Below, piece after piece: positions 1-7,374 of a stretch of 28,334 nt of DNA (position 1 is the first letter of the stretch; every line of letters starts with the position of its first letter). The notes beneath the pieces are model-generated. The model searched no databases. It saw only the letters and a program-made list of their open reading frames with translations, and was not told the DNA's origin. The DNA comes from CAYGWX01 sp964353855 [NCBI: uncultured bacterium] (GTDB taxonomy: Bacteria; Edwardsbacteria; CAYGWX01), in assembly GCA_964353855.1 (NCBI GenBank), contig CAYGWX010000024.1, positions 1 through 28,334 of the forward strand. Direction: 5' to 3'. The translations under genes and the position numbers were made by a program.

Positions 1-43
1 TCTCATGCCTTTGAACTCTTCACTCCTCACTCTTAACTCTTCA

Positions 44-65
44 CTCACTTTGCGAGCGAAGTGAG
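44..65. repeat. Inverted repeat overlapping the wecB start codon
   Basis: The 7-bp arms CTCACTT (44-50) and AAGTGAG (59-65) flank an 8-nt loop, and the GTG start of wecB (61-63) lies in the right arm. Just upstream (13-48) the sequence is a degenerate repetition of CTCTTCACTC-like units. No Shine-Dalgarno sequence is visible. The hairpin could lower initiation at the GTG, but it may equally be the edge of a dispersed repeat that happens to abut the gene. Confidence 0.4.
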
Positions 66-1212
66 CAAAGTAGCCATCATCTTCGGCACGCGCCCCGAGG
101 CCATCAAGCTGGCCCCGGTCATCCTCGCGCTCAAGAACGATCCGCGCTTCTCCTGTCAGGTCTGCGTCACCGCCCAGCACCGCGAGATGCTCGACCAGGT
201 CCTCGATGTCTTCAGCATCAAGCCGGACGTGGACCTCGACCTGATGGAGCCGAACCAGTCGCTGGCCGGCCTGAGCGCGCGCGCAGTCGAGGCCATCGAC
301 CGCTTCCTCGCGAAGTCCACGCCCGACCTTGTCCTCATCCAGGGCGACACGACCACGACCTTTTGCGCCGCACTTGTCTCCTTCTACCACCACATCCCTG
401 TTGGTCACGTGGAGGCAGGTCTGCGCACGGGCAACCTCGACTCGCCGTGGCCTGAGGAGGCCAACCGGGTGCTCGCGACGCGCCTGACCACGCTGCACTT
501 CGCGCCCACCGAGCTGAACCGGCAGAACCTGCTCAAGGAGAGGGTCGCGCCGGAGCGCGTCTTCGTCACCGGCAACACGGTCATCGACGCGCTCTTCCTC
601 GCGCGGGATATCATCAAGGCAAAGCCTCCGGCGATTCCCGGGCTACCGGAAGCCCTGGCAGCCGCGAACGGCCCGCGCCTGGTACTGATCACCGGCCACC
701 GGCGTGAGAACTTCGGCCCCGGCTTCGAGGCCATCTGCAAGGCGATCGCGGAGCTGGCGCGCCGCTTCCCGGAAACCGCCTTCGTCTACCCGGTGCACCT
801 CAACCCGAATGTGCGTAAGCCGGTCAACCAGATCCTCCGAAGCGCCGGCACGAGCAACATCCACCTCATCGAGCCGCTGCCGTACCTTCCGTTCGTGGCG
901 ATGATGAACCGCGCTGCCGTGATCCTCTCCGACTCCGGCGGCGTGCAGGAGGAGGCCCCGAGCCTGGGCAAGCCCGTGCTGGTCATGCGCGACACCACCG
1001 AGCGCCCCGAGGCCGTCATCGCCGGCACAGTCAAGCTGGTCGGCACCGACGAGGGCAAGATCATCGAGGAGACCAGTAGGCTTCTCACCGACAAGGCGGC
1101 CTACGACGAGATGGCGCGCGCCCACAACCCCTACGGCGACGGCAAGGCCACCGGCCGCATCATCACCGCCTGCGCCGATTTCCTGCATGTCTCGCCGACG
1201 ACCAACAAATGA
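61..1212 (+). CDS. wecB: Non-hydrolysing UDP-N-acetylglucosamine 2-epimerase
   Basis: This cytoplasmic enzyme interconverts UDP-GlcNAc and UDP-ManNAc, supplying ManNAc for surface polysaccharides. The 383-residue length matches the family. The N-terminal motif FGTRPEAIKLAPV is diagnostic. Residues that line up with the E. coli WecB catalytic set are visible: D96 in QGDTTTT, E118 in GHVEAGLR, E132 in WPEEANR and H213 in TGHRRENFG. The UDP-binding segment SDSGGVQEEAP is at about 290-300. The GTG at 61 is chosen because it gives the expected MSKVAIIFGTRPEA start and an in-frame stop lies at 34-36. Third codon positions are strongly C/G, more so than in parts of the locus downstream. Its product is a likely donor for the GT26 transferase at 21680. 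The family assignment is very secure; the downstream use of UDP-ManNAc is inferred. Confidence 0.96.
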   Translation: MSKVAIIFGTRPEAIKLAPVILALKNDPRFSCQVCVTAQHREMLDQVLDVFSIKPDVDLDLMEPNQSLAGLSARAVEAIDRFLAKSTPDLVLIQGDTTTTFCAALVSFYHHIPVGHVEAGLRTGNLDSPWPEEANRVLATRLTTLHFAPTELNRQNLLKERVAPERVFVTGNTVIDALFLARDIIKAKPPAIPGLPEALAAANGPRLVLITGHRRENFGPGFEAICKAIAELARRFPETAFVYPVHLNPNVRKPVNQILRSAGTSNIHLIEPLPYLPFVAMMNRAAVILSDSGGVQEEAPSLGKPVLVMRDTTERPEAVIAGTVKLVGTDEGKIIEETSRLLTDKAAYDEMARAHNPYGDGKATGRIITACADFLHVSPTTNK

Positions 1213-1242
1213 TCGCAGTGCCTGTCATCCTGAGGACACTGA

Positions 1243-1261
1243 GCCTTCGCGGTGCGAAGGC
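1243..1261. repeat. Perfect 8-bp hairpin within a dispersed-repeat-like element
   Basis: The arms GCCTTCGC (1243-1250) and GCGAAGGC (1254-1261) are exact inverse complements around a 3-nt loop. They sit in the phrase GTCATCCTGAGG...GAAGGATCTC (about 1225-1280). From general knowledge, phrases of this type recur between genes in many environmental bacterial genomes. There is no U-tract after the stem, so it is not a classic intrinsic terminator, though it could stabilise the wecB mRNA 3' end. Confidence 0.6.
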
Positions 1262-1298
1262 GAAGGGGACGAAGGATCTCACCGCACCTGCAACCGTT

Positions 1299-1392
1299 TC
1301 TGTGGGGCACGCGCTCCGCGCGTGCTCACTCGATCACGCCCTCGCCCCGCGCCTGTCTTTGTCTCTGTGGGGCACGCGCTCCGCGCGTGCTC
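1299..1392. repeat. Two identical 29-nt palindromic repeat units (REP-like)
   Basis: The same 29 bases occur at 1299-1327 and 1364-1392. Each contains a perfect hairpin, GCACGCGC-TCC-GCGCGTGC (1307-1325 and 1372-1390), with 8-bp stems and a 3-nt loop. Together with the hairpin at 1243-1261, most of the spacer between wecB and wzm is repeat. I see no gene in 1213-1492: ORFs crossing it read through the palindromes and have low-complexity translations. Such units resemble REP/BIME-type intergenic elements and could limit read-through from wecB into the exporter genes. Confidence 0.7.
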
Positions 1393-1492
1393 GTCTCCTA
1401 CGACTCTATCTGGGGTAGGGGCGGTGCTTACCCCCGCCCTCGCCAGCGGTGAGCCGACTTGAGAATCGTGGATGTCTCTTGCCTGAACCGGG

Positions 1493-2410
1493 GTGCTGAT
1501 GCCTGACGAGATGCAAATTGGCGCATCCCCAACTGGGAAATCCTTTTCAGCGCAACTGCCCGAGAGTGCCCTGTCTGCTTTGAGTCTCCCCGACGAGCCT
1601 CTCGTGAGGATCCGCCCCAGCCGCCGCTGGGCTGCCCTCGACCTCAAGGAGCTCTGGGCCTACAGGGAGCTGCTGTACTTCCTGACCTGGCGAGACGTCA
1701 AGGTCCGCTACAAGCAGGCCGTGCTCGGGATCGCGTGGGCCGTGATCCAGCCACTCGCCACGATGCTCATCTTTACCATCTTCTTCGGCAAGCTCGCCAA
1801 GGTTCCCTCCGATGGAATCCCGTACCCCATTTTCAGCTACGCGGCGCTGCTCCCCTGGATGTTTTTCCTGAACGCGGTCACGAGCAGCGGCAACAGTCTG
1901 GTCGGCAGCGCTAACCTGATAACCAAGGTGTATTTCCCACGGCTGATCATTCCAGGTGCTGCTGTTGTTGCAGCTCTTGTGGACTTCAGCATCGCGTTCG
2001 TTGTGTTCGTCGGGCTGTTCGCCTACTACGGCTACTCGCTCACATGGGGTGTGGTGCTCTTCCCGGTGCTCGTCGTGCTGACGGTATTGCTGGCTCTTGG
2101 TGTTGGTCTGTGGACGTCGGCGCTCAACGTCAAGTACCGCGACGTGCGCTATGCGCTACCGTTCCTCCTCCAGCTCTGGATGTTCGCCACGCCCGTCATC
2201 TACCCCTCGAGCCTGATGCCCGAACGATGGCGATGGGTCCTGGCGGTCAACCCACTCACGGGCATCATCGAGGGCTACCGCGCCTCTCTTCTCGGCAGGC
2301 CCGTGATGTGGGGCGCGCTCGGCTACTCAGCGGCGATAGCGATTCTCTTTCTGCTGTACGCGGCCTTCTACTTCCGTCGCACGGAGCGACAGTTCTCCGA
2401 CATCGTGTGA
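1493..2410 (+). CDS. wzm: O-antigen/polysaccharide ABC exporter, permease subunit (ABC-2 type)
   Basis: This is the inner-membrane channel half of an exporter that carries undecaprenyl-linked polysaccharide to the periplasm, pairing with the ATPase encoded four bases downstream. The 305-residue protein has a hydrophilic N-terminus of about 55 residues, longer than most Wzm proteins. The family signature follows: WRDVKVRYKQAVLG at 66-79, leading into the first membrane helix with IQP. About six hydrophobic segments are visible. The late motif TPVIYPSSLMPERWRW and the NPLTGIIEGYR loop are typical of the ABC-2 polysaccharide exporter subfamily. The GTG at 1493 follows an in-frame stop at 1484-1486; ATG at 1499 or 1508 is an equally possible start. 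The preceding spacer is repeat-rich, so wzm-wzt may have its own promoter, although I could not point to one. Confidence 0.93.
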   Translation: MLMPDEMQIGASPTGKSFSAQLPESALSALSLPDEPLVRIRPSRRWAALDLKELWAYRELLYFLTWRDVKVRYKQAVLGIAWAVIQPLATMLIFTIFFGKLAKVPSDGIPYPIFSYAALLPWMFFLNAVTSSGNSLVGSANLITKVYFPRLIIPGAAVVAALVDFSIAFVVFVGLFAYYGYSLTWGVVLFPVLVVLTVLLALGVGLWTSALNVKYRDVRYALPFLLQLWMFATPVIYPSSLMPERWRWVLAVNPLTGIIEGYRASLLGRPVMWGALGYSAAIAILFLLYAAFYFRRTERQFSDIV

Positions 2411-2414
2411 GCTC

Positions 2415-3695
2415 ATGAAGCCCATCATCCAAGTGAGGGAGCTTTCCAAGCGCTACCGTATTGGTGCGCACCGCGCACGCTACGGCAGTCTGCGCGAGTC
2501 GCTCACGGAGTGGGGACGGCAGCCGTATCGGGTCCTCCTTAAGAGAGGCGGTCAAGAGCGTCCAACCATCTGGGCCTTGAAGAACGTCACCTTCGACGTG
2601 ATGCCGGGCGAGGTCGTCGGAATCATCGGCCGCAACGGCGCCGGGAAAAGCACCCTTCTCAAGGTGCTGTCGCGCATCACTGAGCCGACCGAAGGAGAGG
2701 TGGACCTCTTCGGGCGGGTTGGGAGCCTCCTTGAGGTGGGCACGGGCTTCCACGCCGAACTGACCGGAAGGGAGAACATCTTCCTCAACGGGGCGATCCT
2801 TGGGATGAAGAGGGCCGAGATCGACCGCAAGTTCGACGACATCATCGCCTTCGCCGAGGTCGAGAAGTTCATCGACACTGCGGTGAAGCACTACTCGAGC
2901 GGCATGTATATGCGCTTGGCGTTCTCTGTGGCGGCTCACCTCGAGCCCGAGATACTGTTAGTGGATGAGGTGCTGGCGATAGGTGATGCTGAGTTTCAGA
3001 AGAAATGCCTGGGGAAGATGCAGAGCGTTGCCGCAGGCGAAGGCCGCACGGTCCTCTTTGTCAGTCACAACATGGACGCGATTGCCCGGCTATGTCGCCA
3101 AGCCCTCCTCTTGGACAATGGTCGGGTGCTATGCAGTGGCGATGTAGCCACGGTCATTAATGCCTACCTGAGAGCTGGAATCAACCAGGTCGAGCGTGTC
3201 AGCCTACGAGCGGTCTCGCGTCCGCTACCCGTCAGGAGCCAGGCCAAGATCGTGTCGGTCCGGATGGTGAGTGGCGCCCGCCCAGCCCCTTGGAAGCTGC
3301 CATTTGGTGAGGACATCTGTTTTGAGCTCGAGGTTGAGGCAGGCAGCAGCCTACAGGCTTTGGAGGTTGCAGTGGCGGTGGTGTCGCCCCGCGGGTTCGA
3401 AATTGCGTCGTGCGCGAGTGGCCTCACGCTTGGTGTGGGTGAAATCACAAAGGGCCTTCACACAGTGCGCGTCAGGTACTTGGACCTTCGTCTCGTCCCC
3501 GGCTTGTACCGATTTGGACTGGGTATCCGCTCGCCGTTGGGCTTCGAGGACTACCTGCCAGAAGCGTTCGAACTGGAGATAGTGCCGTCGAGCAAGTCCG
3601 CGGAGCTGAGGGTCGATACCTTCCTTGGTGCCGTGGTCCCTAACGTAGCGTTTGAACTCGAACCGGATGCTGCGCATACCCAAGAGCCACTCTAG
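2415..3695 (+). CDS. wzt: O-antigen/polysaccharide ABC exporter, ATP-binding subunit with C-terminal Wzt domain
   Basis: This ATPase energises export through the Wzm channel. The nucleotide-binding domain (about 1-250) shows Walker A GRNGAGKST at 72-80, the signature YSSGM at 160-164, Walker B ILLVDE at 180-185 and the switch histidine H218 in SHNM. The GSLLEVGTGFHAELTGREN segment is typical of polysaccharide and teichoic-acid exporters. At 426 residues it carries about 150 extra residues (roughly 270-415) forming a beta-rich Wzt_C-like domain. In E. coli O8/O9a that domain recognises the modified non-reducing end of the finished O-chain. By analogy the substrate may be an end-capped polymer, and a methyltransferase gene follows directly. 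The start is an ATG four bases after the wzm stop, so the two are almost certainly co-translated. Confidence 0.95.
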   Translation: MKPIIQVRELSKRYRIGAHRARYGSLRESLTEWGRQPYRVLLKRGGQERPTIWALKNVTFDVMPGEVVGIIGRNGAGKSTLLKVLSRITEPTEGEVDLFGRVGSLLEVGTGFHAELTGRENIFLNGAILGMKRAEIDRKFDDIIAFAEVEKFIDTAVKHYSSGMYMRLAFSVAAHLEPEILLVDEVLAIGDAEFQKKCLGKMQSVAAGEGRTVLFVSHNMDAIARLCRQALLLDNGRVLCSGDVATVINAYLRAGINQVERVSLRAVSRPLPVRSQAKIVSVRMVSGARPAPWKLPFGEDICFELEVEAGSSLQALEVAVAVVSPRGFEIASCASGLTLGVGEITKGLHTVRVRYLDLRLVPGLYRFGLGIRSPLGFEDYLPEAFELEIVPSSKSAELRVDTFLGAVVPNVAFELEPDAAHTQEPL

Positions 3696-3705
3696 GCAGC
3701 TTAGC

Positions 3706-4422
3706 GTGAATTTCCGCAAGGCTCTAAAGATTCTTGTCCGTAGGCGGCACACAGCGCCAAGGCCGTGGCGCCCCTCCTGGATTCCTTCCTGGGTGAAGCT
3801 CCAGTCTGAGCAGGACGCGCACCCACATGTTGCTGAGGAGAGGGCACACTTGTTTCTGGCCTACGACGCAGGTTCAACAGAGATCGAGATCCTGAATTGG
3901 CTCTACGCGACCGTGTGCCTTGTGAAACCCCAGCATGTTCTCGAGACTGGAGCTTTTCAAGGGCTCGGGACACTCGCACTGGCGAGCGCCTGCAGGGCGA
4001 ATGGCTTTGGCGTTGTTCATGCTGTGGAGATCGATGCGGACCTGTGCGCGCTCGTGACCAAACGGCTAGCCAAGGCGCGTCTCTCACCCTTTGCCCAGGT
4101 GTACTGCGCTGATTCACGTGAGTTTCTGCGGAAGACCCCTCTTTGTTTCGAATTTGCGTTCTTCGATAGTCAAGTGGAGATCAGGGCAGAGGAGTTCAGG
4201 ATTTGCCGGGAGCGAGAGGCCCTGAGGGGCATCGCAGTGTTTCACGATACGTCGTGTCAGCGTACCAGGAGCCTTGACTTGTATCCGGATGAGGCGACCC
4301 ACCGGAGGTACCGAGAAGACCTCATGCGGCTGGCCAGGGAAGCCGGCGCAGGTTTCTTTGATTTCGAGCTCTCACGAGGGCTGTTTGTCATCTTCGCACC
4401 GAAGAAGCTGAGCTTGGGCTGA
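3706..4422 (+). CDS. Class I SAM-dependent methyltransferase (Methyltransf_24-like)
   Basis: This is probably a soluble enzyme that transfers a methyl group from S-adenosylmethionine to a sugar of the polysaccharide. Motif I is seen as VLETGAFQGLGTLALA (about residues 78-93 from this start) and the acidic end of strand 2 as VEIDAD (about 107-112). FFDSQVEIRAEEF and VFHDTS follow, the latter matching the strand-5 region of Methyltransf_24 proteins. The reading frame is open upstream: TTG at 3652 and ATG at 3667 would overlap wzt by up to 44 nt. GTG at 3706 is preferred because it avoids overlap and has AGG (3694-3696) upstream, but this is not certain. Its position directly after wzt makes it a candidate chain-capping enzyme; that role is inferred. 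No kinase domain like that of WbdD is present. Confidence 0.78.
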   Translation: MNFRKALKILVRRRHTAPRPWRPSWIPSWVKLQSEQDAHPHVAEERAHLFLAYDAGSTEIEILNWLYATVCLVKPQHVLETGAFQGLGTLALASACRANGFGVVHAVEIDADLCALVTKRLAKARLSPFAQVYCADSREFLRKTPLCFEFAFFDSQVEIRAEEFRICREREALRGIAVFHDTSCQRTRSLDLYPDEATHRRYREDLMRLAREAGAGFFDFELSRGLFVIFAPKKLSLG

Positions 4423-4548
4423 GAGTGTTGCAGGGATGCCCCCGGTACCGGGACAAAGGACTTCTGGCGCCCGTCCGGCCATTTAATGGGCCCCCGACGG
4501 TGTAGGATCACCCGTGGCCGTTGACAGCCAAGATTCAGGGATCGTTGG

Positions 4549-6129
4549 ATGAGGCTGCAGGAAGAACTGCGTATCGCCAAGAGCGGTCCTCTGATTCTGC
4601 TTGTTACGCTACAGCTAATCTTTCTGGTGTTCTACCTTTCTCAAAATCCCTCGAAGGATCTGAATCTAGCCTTAGATGATGGCTATATTTATGGAAACTA
4701 CGTTGTGAACGCTGCGTCTGGCCATTGGTTCGAGTACAACCTGGGCGAAAAGTCAGGGGGCATCACCAGTTTCTTGTGGTTTGTCTTAGCGGTTCCAGTC
4801 TATCGAGCATTGAATCTTGTCTGCGAAACTTTGCCTGCGCTGCATTTCACGTTCTATCTGCTGGCAGCCCTGTGCATGACAGGAACAGCAGGTTTGACAT
4901 TCCTTGTGGCGAAGCGTGTCTTTGCTTCGGACTTGGTGGCTCTGCTTGCAGGGATCGCTGTGGTTGCTGACTCCAGGCTGCTTTGGGCCGGGTTGTCGGG
5001 TATGGAAACGCCTCTGACCACTGTAGTCGTGGTCGGAAGCTTGTGGGGTGCGTTAGCGACGATGGGGCCTGGCCCTCCCAACGGCCGCGCCCGCCAGAGA
5101 GGCTTTCTGGTCCTTTCTGTTTTGTGCGTGCTTGCTTACTCCAGTAGGCCCGAGATGGTCCTTTGGGTCGGTGGCATCCTGGCAGGCATGGCACTTGTGG
5201 CACGGCAGGCGGGCAAAGGCAACGGGGCACTGGGAGCGCGGCGCATTCTTGGCATGTTTGGTTTGTGTGCGGTAGGCGTAGGCATCGTCATGGGGATCTA
5301 CCTCTGGCAGACAAGGCATGTTTTTCCAAGCAGCGCCTACGCAAAAGCCGGGCGGGTGCCGATTCTTGATGGCATACCCTTATTTTTGGGGCAGCTTACA
5401 GCATACGAATGGGTTGGCTGGGCCGCTGTCGCCGTCAGCGCGCTAATTCAGCTGGCAAGGGGCGGTCCGCGAGAGAAATGGCTGATAGCTGTGCTGCCGA
5501 GTGCACTCTTCTTCCTTGCAAAGGTGAAGATTCTTCCTTGGCTTGGCCAGGAACACCGCTACATGGTCTCACTGACACCGGTGGCCGTTGTATTTGGGCT
5601 TGGCTGGGTCTTCCTCGGTTTGCGGAAGGCGCTTGATAGCCAATGGTTGCGTGGTGGGCCCGGGTTGCGCAGGGCGTACCGTGTTGGTGTCGTCGTGTTA
5701 GCGGTGGCAATTGGGAGTGAGAGGGCTTTCGCGGGGGTCGAGCGCTACAAAACTTTCGTCTACGACAGAATGGAGAGCGATGTAGCGGTGGGGATTTGGC
5801 TGAGGGAGCACACGCCAAAGGTGACGGTAGTAGCGGTCGAGATGGCAGGGTCGATCCATACGTATAGTCAGCGGCGCACGATTGACGTGGTTGGTTTGAC
5901 GAGTCCGGAGTGCCTGGGGCTGTACCCGGACTGGACCGCGTTATTCCCTGTCCTAAGGCGCAGCGGAGTCAAATACGTTGTCTACTACCCGGCGTGGTTC
6001 GTGCGAGATGGTCAAGACGCAATGCCCCCGGGTCTAACCCTCTGCAAGGTTTTCAGCGTAAAGCACGATGGCGATGTCCCTATTGGAATCGGTGCGAAGG
6101 ACATTGCGATCTACCAGACCAACTGGTGA
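4549..6129 (+). CDS. Integral membrane glycosyltransferase, GT-C superfamily-like
   Basis: The 526-residue protein has about ten or more hydrophobic segments beginning at residue 14. The first periplasmic loop has the GT-C hallmark: an acidic pair D43-D44 in LDDGYIYGNY, followed by GHWFEYNLGEKSGGITSFLW. This resembles the DDAYIY...NPGE...GYTSPLW pattern of many polyprenyl-phosphate-sugar-dependent transferases. The C-terminal 100 residues are soluble and hydrophilic. It probably adds a sugar from a lipid-phosphate donor on the periplasmic side, to the glycan or to lipid A core. The start is ATG 4549, with AGGG at 4537-4540 as a weak ribosome binding site. The first 200 bases are noticeably AT-richer than the rest of the locus. 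The donor, acceptor and precise family are unknown. Confidence 0.72.
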   Translation: MRLQEELRIAKSGPLILLVTLQLIFLVFYLSQNPSKDLNLALDDGYIYGNYVVNAASGHWFEYNLGEKSGGITSFLWFVLAVPVYRALNLVCETLPALHFTFYLLAALCMTGTAGLTFLVAKRVFASDLVALLAGIAVVADSRLLWAGLSGMETPLTTVVVVGSLWGALATMGPGPPNGRARQRGFLVLSVLCVLAYSSRPEMVLWVGGILAGMALVARQAGKGNGALGARRILGMFGLCAVGVGIVMGIYLWQTRHVFPSSAYAKAGRVPILDGIPLFLGQLTAYEWVGWAAVAVSALIQLARGGPREKWLIAVLPSALFFLAKVKILPWLGQEHRYMVSLTPVAVVFGLGWVFLGLRKALDSQWLRGGPGLRRAYRVGVVVLAVAIGSERAFAGVERYKTFVYDRMESDVAVGIWLREHTPKVTVVAVEMAGSIHTYSQRRTIDVVGLTSPECLGLYPDWTALFPVLRRSGVKYVVYYPAWFVRDGQDAMPPGLTLCKVFSVKHDGDVPIGIGAKDIAIYQTNW

Positions 6130-6262
6130 TCAACAGGGTGTTCTCGGGCCCGGCCTGGCGTGAAGGAATCGAGCCGGCGGCACCCGCTTGCTGCAACTCA
6201 CGTGACGGGGGTGCACGTGGTCAACGGGTCCAACTAGTTCTCCTCCTTGATTAGGTGGCCGC

Positions 6263-7297
6263 GTGTACGGTCCCGCGAATATGCCCATGAGCCCAAGGCG
6301 GAAGGTTCCAAGAAGCTTTTCAGATTTCCGGAATTGGGTTGCGCAAGCCGCAAAGGTTGAATTCCTTACCGCAAGGGATTGCTTGAAGTATGGACTTCCG
6401 ACGCACCTTGTAAGGTACTTCGGCGGCATAGGGGACGACTTGTTGTGCGCTTCCGTGGCGAAGGAAATATGCGACCGAGAACCCGAGGCCCGTATATGGA
6501 TGCTCACGCGCTCCCCGGAACTGTTCGACCACATGTCTTTCTTCTCAAGGGTTTCTTCCCTGGACCATTGGCACCTGTGGGAGGCTCCATCCATCCGGTC
6601 GCGACGCCTCTTCCTCGCATACACCAGGGAGCGCGTCCCAGGGTCCAACTCGGGTGAGGATGTACCACCGACGGAACACATCATTGCCGCGATGTGTCGG
6701 AATGCCGGCCTCCGAGGTGAAGTGGCGCTTAGGCCGTATTTGACCCTGACAAACGACGAGAGGAGAGCGGGGGCTCTTGCGCAAACCCAAATCACGGTCC
6801 AGTGCATAGGGCCAGAATCTGGCACCGCGATGCTCAACAAACTTTGGAACCCGAAACGCTTTCAAGAGGTAATCAACCGACTGCAACAGCTTTTCCGTGG
6901 TGAGGTTGAGGTGATTCAAGTCGGCGGCAGCGGCGACGTGCGCCTAGATGGGGTCGTTGATCTCCGGGGCAAGGCCAATATCCGTGAGACAGCAGGGATC
7001 CTGAGCCAGTCGGCGTGCTTCATCGGTACGGCGGGTTTCCTGATGCACCTTGCTCGGGCCGTGGAGTGCCGCTCTGTGATCATCTATGGCGGACGTGAGC
7101 ATTCCTGGCAAAGTGGCTATGTTTGCAACGAGAATCTGGACAGCTTTGTCGACTGCTCCCCATGCTGGAAGTGGAACAGGTGTGACTTCGGTCGAAAGTG
7201 CATGGAACTTATCTCTGTAGAGCAGGTAGGTGCTGCGGTGCAACGTGTCCTTGACCGGGGCGGCACTGCCCTGGAAACAGCAACCGTGCGCCTTTGA
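6263..7297 (+). CDS. Glycosyltransferase family 9 (heptosyltransferase-like)
   Basis: The protein has the GT-B fold of ADP-heptose:LPS heptosyltransferases. GGIGDDLLCASVAKEI (54-69) corresponds to the GGIGD glycine loop. WNPKRFQEVI (195-204), VDLRGKANIRETAGILSQS (232-250), FIGTAGFLMHLA (253-264) and IIYGG (273-277) match the C-terminal nucleotide-sugar domain. Just before the C-terminus lies a cysteine set, C298, C301, C307 and C313 (CxxCx5Cx5C), in CSPCWKWNRCDFGRKCM. Similar clusters occur in a subset of GT9 proteins and may bind a metal. The start GTG 6263 has AGGTGG four bases upstream; ATG 6281 and 6287 are in-frame alternatives. It is followed by a convergent gene 77 bp away. Substrate not predictable; ADP-heptose is the family precedent. 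Confidence 0.8.
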   Translation: MYGPANMPMSPRRKVPRSFSDFRNWVAQAAKVEFLTARDCLKYGLPTHLVRYFGGIGDDLLCASVAKEICDREPEARIWMLTRSPELFDHMSFFSRVSSLDHWHLWEAPSIRSRRLFLAYTRERVPGSNSGEDVPPTEHIIAAMCRNAGLRGEVALRPYLTLTNDERRAGALAQTQITVQCIGPESGTAMLNKLWNPKRFQEVINRLQQLFRGEVEVIQVGGSGDVRLDGVVDLRGKANIRETAGILSQSACFIGTAGFLMHLARAVECRSVIIYGGREHSWQSGYVCNENLDSFVDCSPCWKWNRCDFGRKCMELISVEQVGAAVQRVLDRGGTALETATVRL

Positions 7298-7374
7298 GTC
7301 AAAAGCACATGCCCTGGGAAAGCTTGCCGTGGAGCTTCATCTTGGCTGCGTCCTTTGTTCCGTCTCCTGACCGC

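Noticed and set aside
643-1188. A 181-codon reverse open frame inside wecB
   Set aside because: It is a shadow of strongly GC-biased coding sequence; wecB has full family motifs.
4521-4549. TTGACA at 4521-4526 as a possible -35 box for the GT-C gene
   Set aside because: The hexamer at the proper distance does not resemble a -10 box and would lie on the start codon.
7298-7374. A possible bidirectional terminator between the convergent GT9 and methyltransferase genes
   Set aside because: Only a 5-bp stem (AAGCT/AGCTT) is visible and there is no U-tract on either side.
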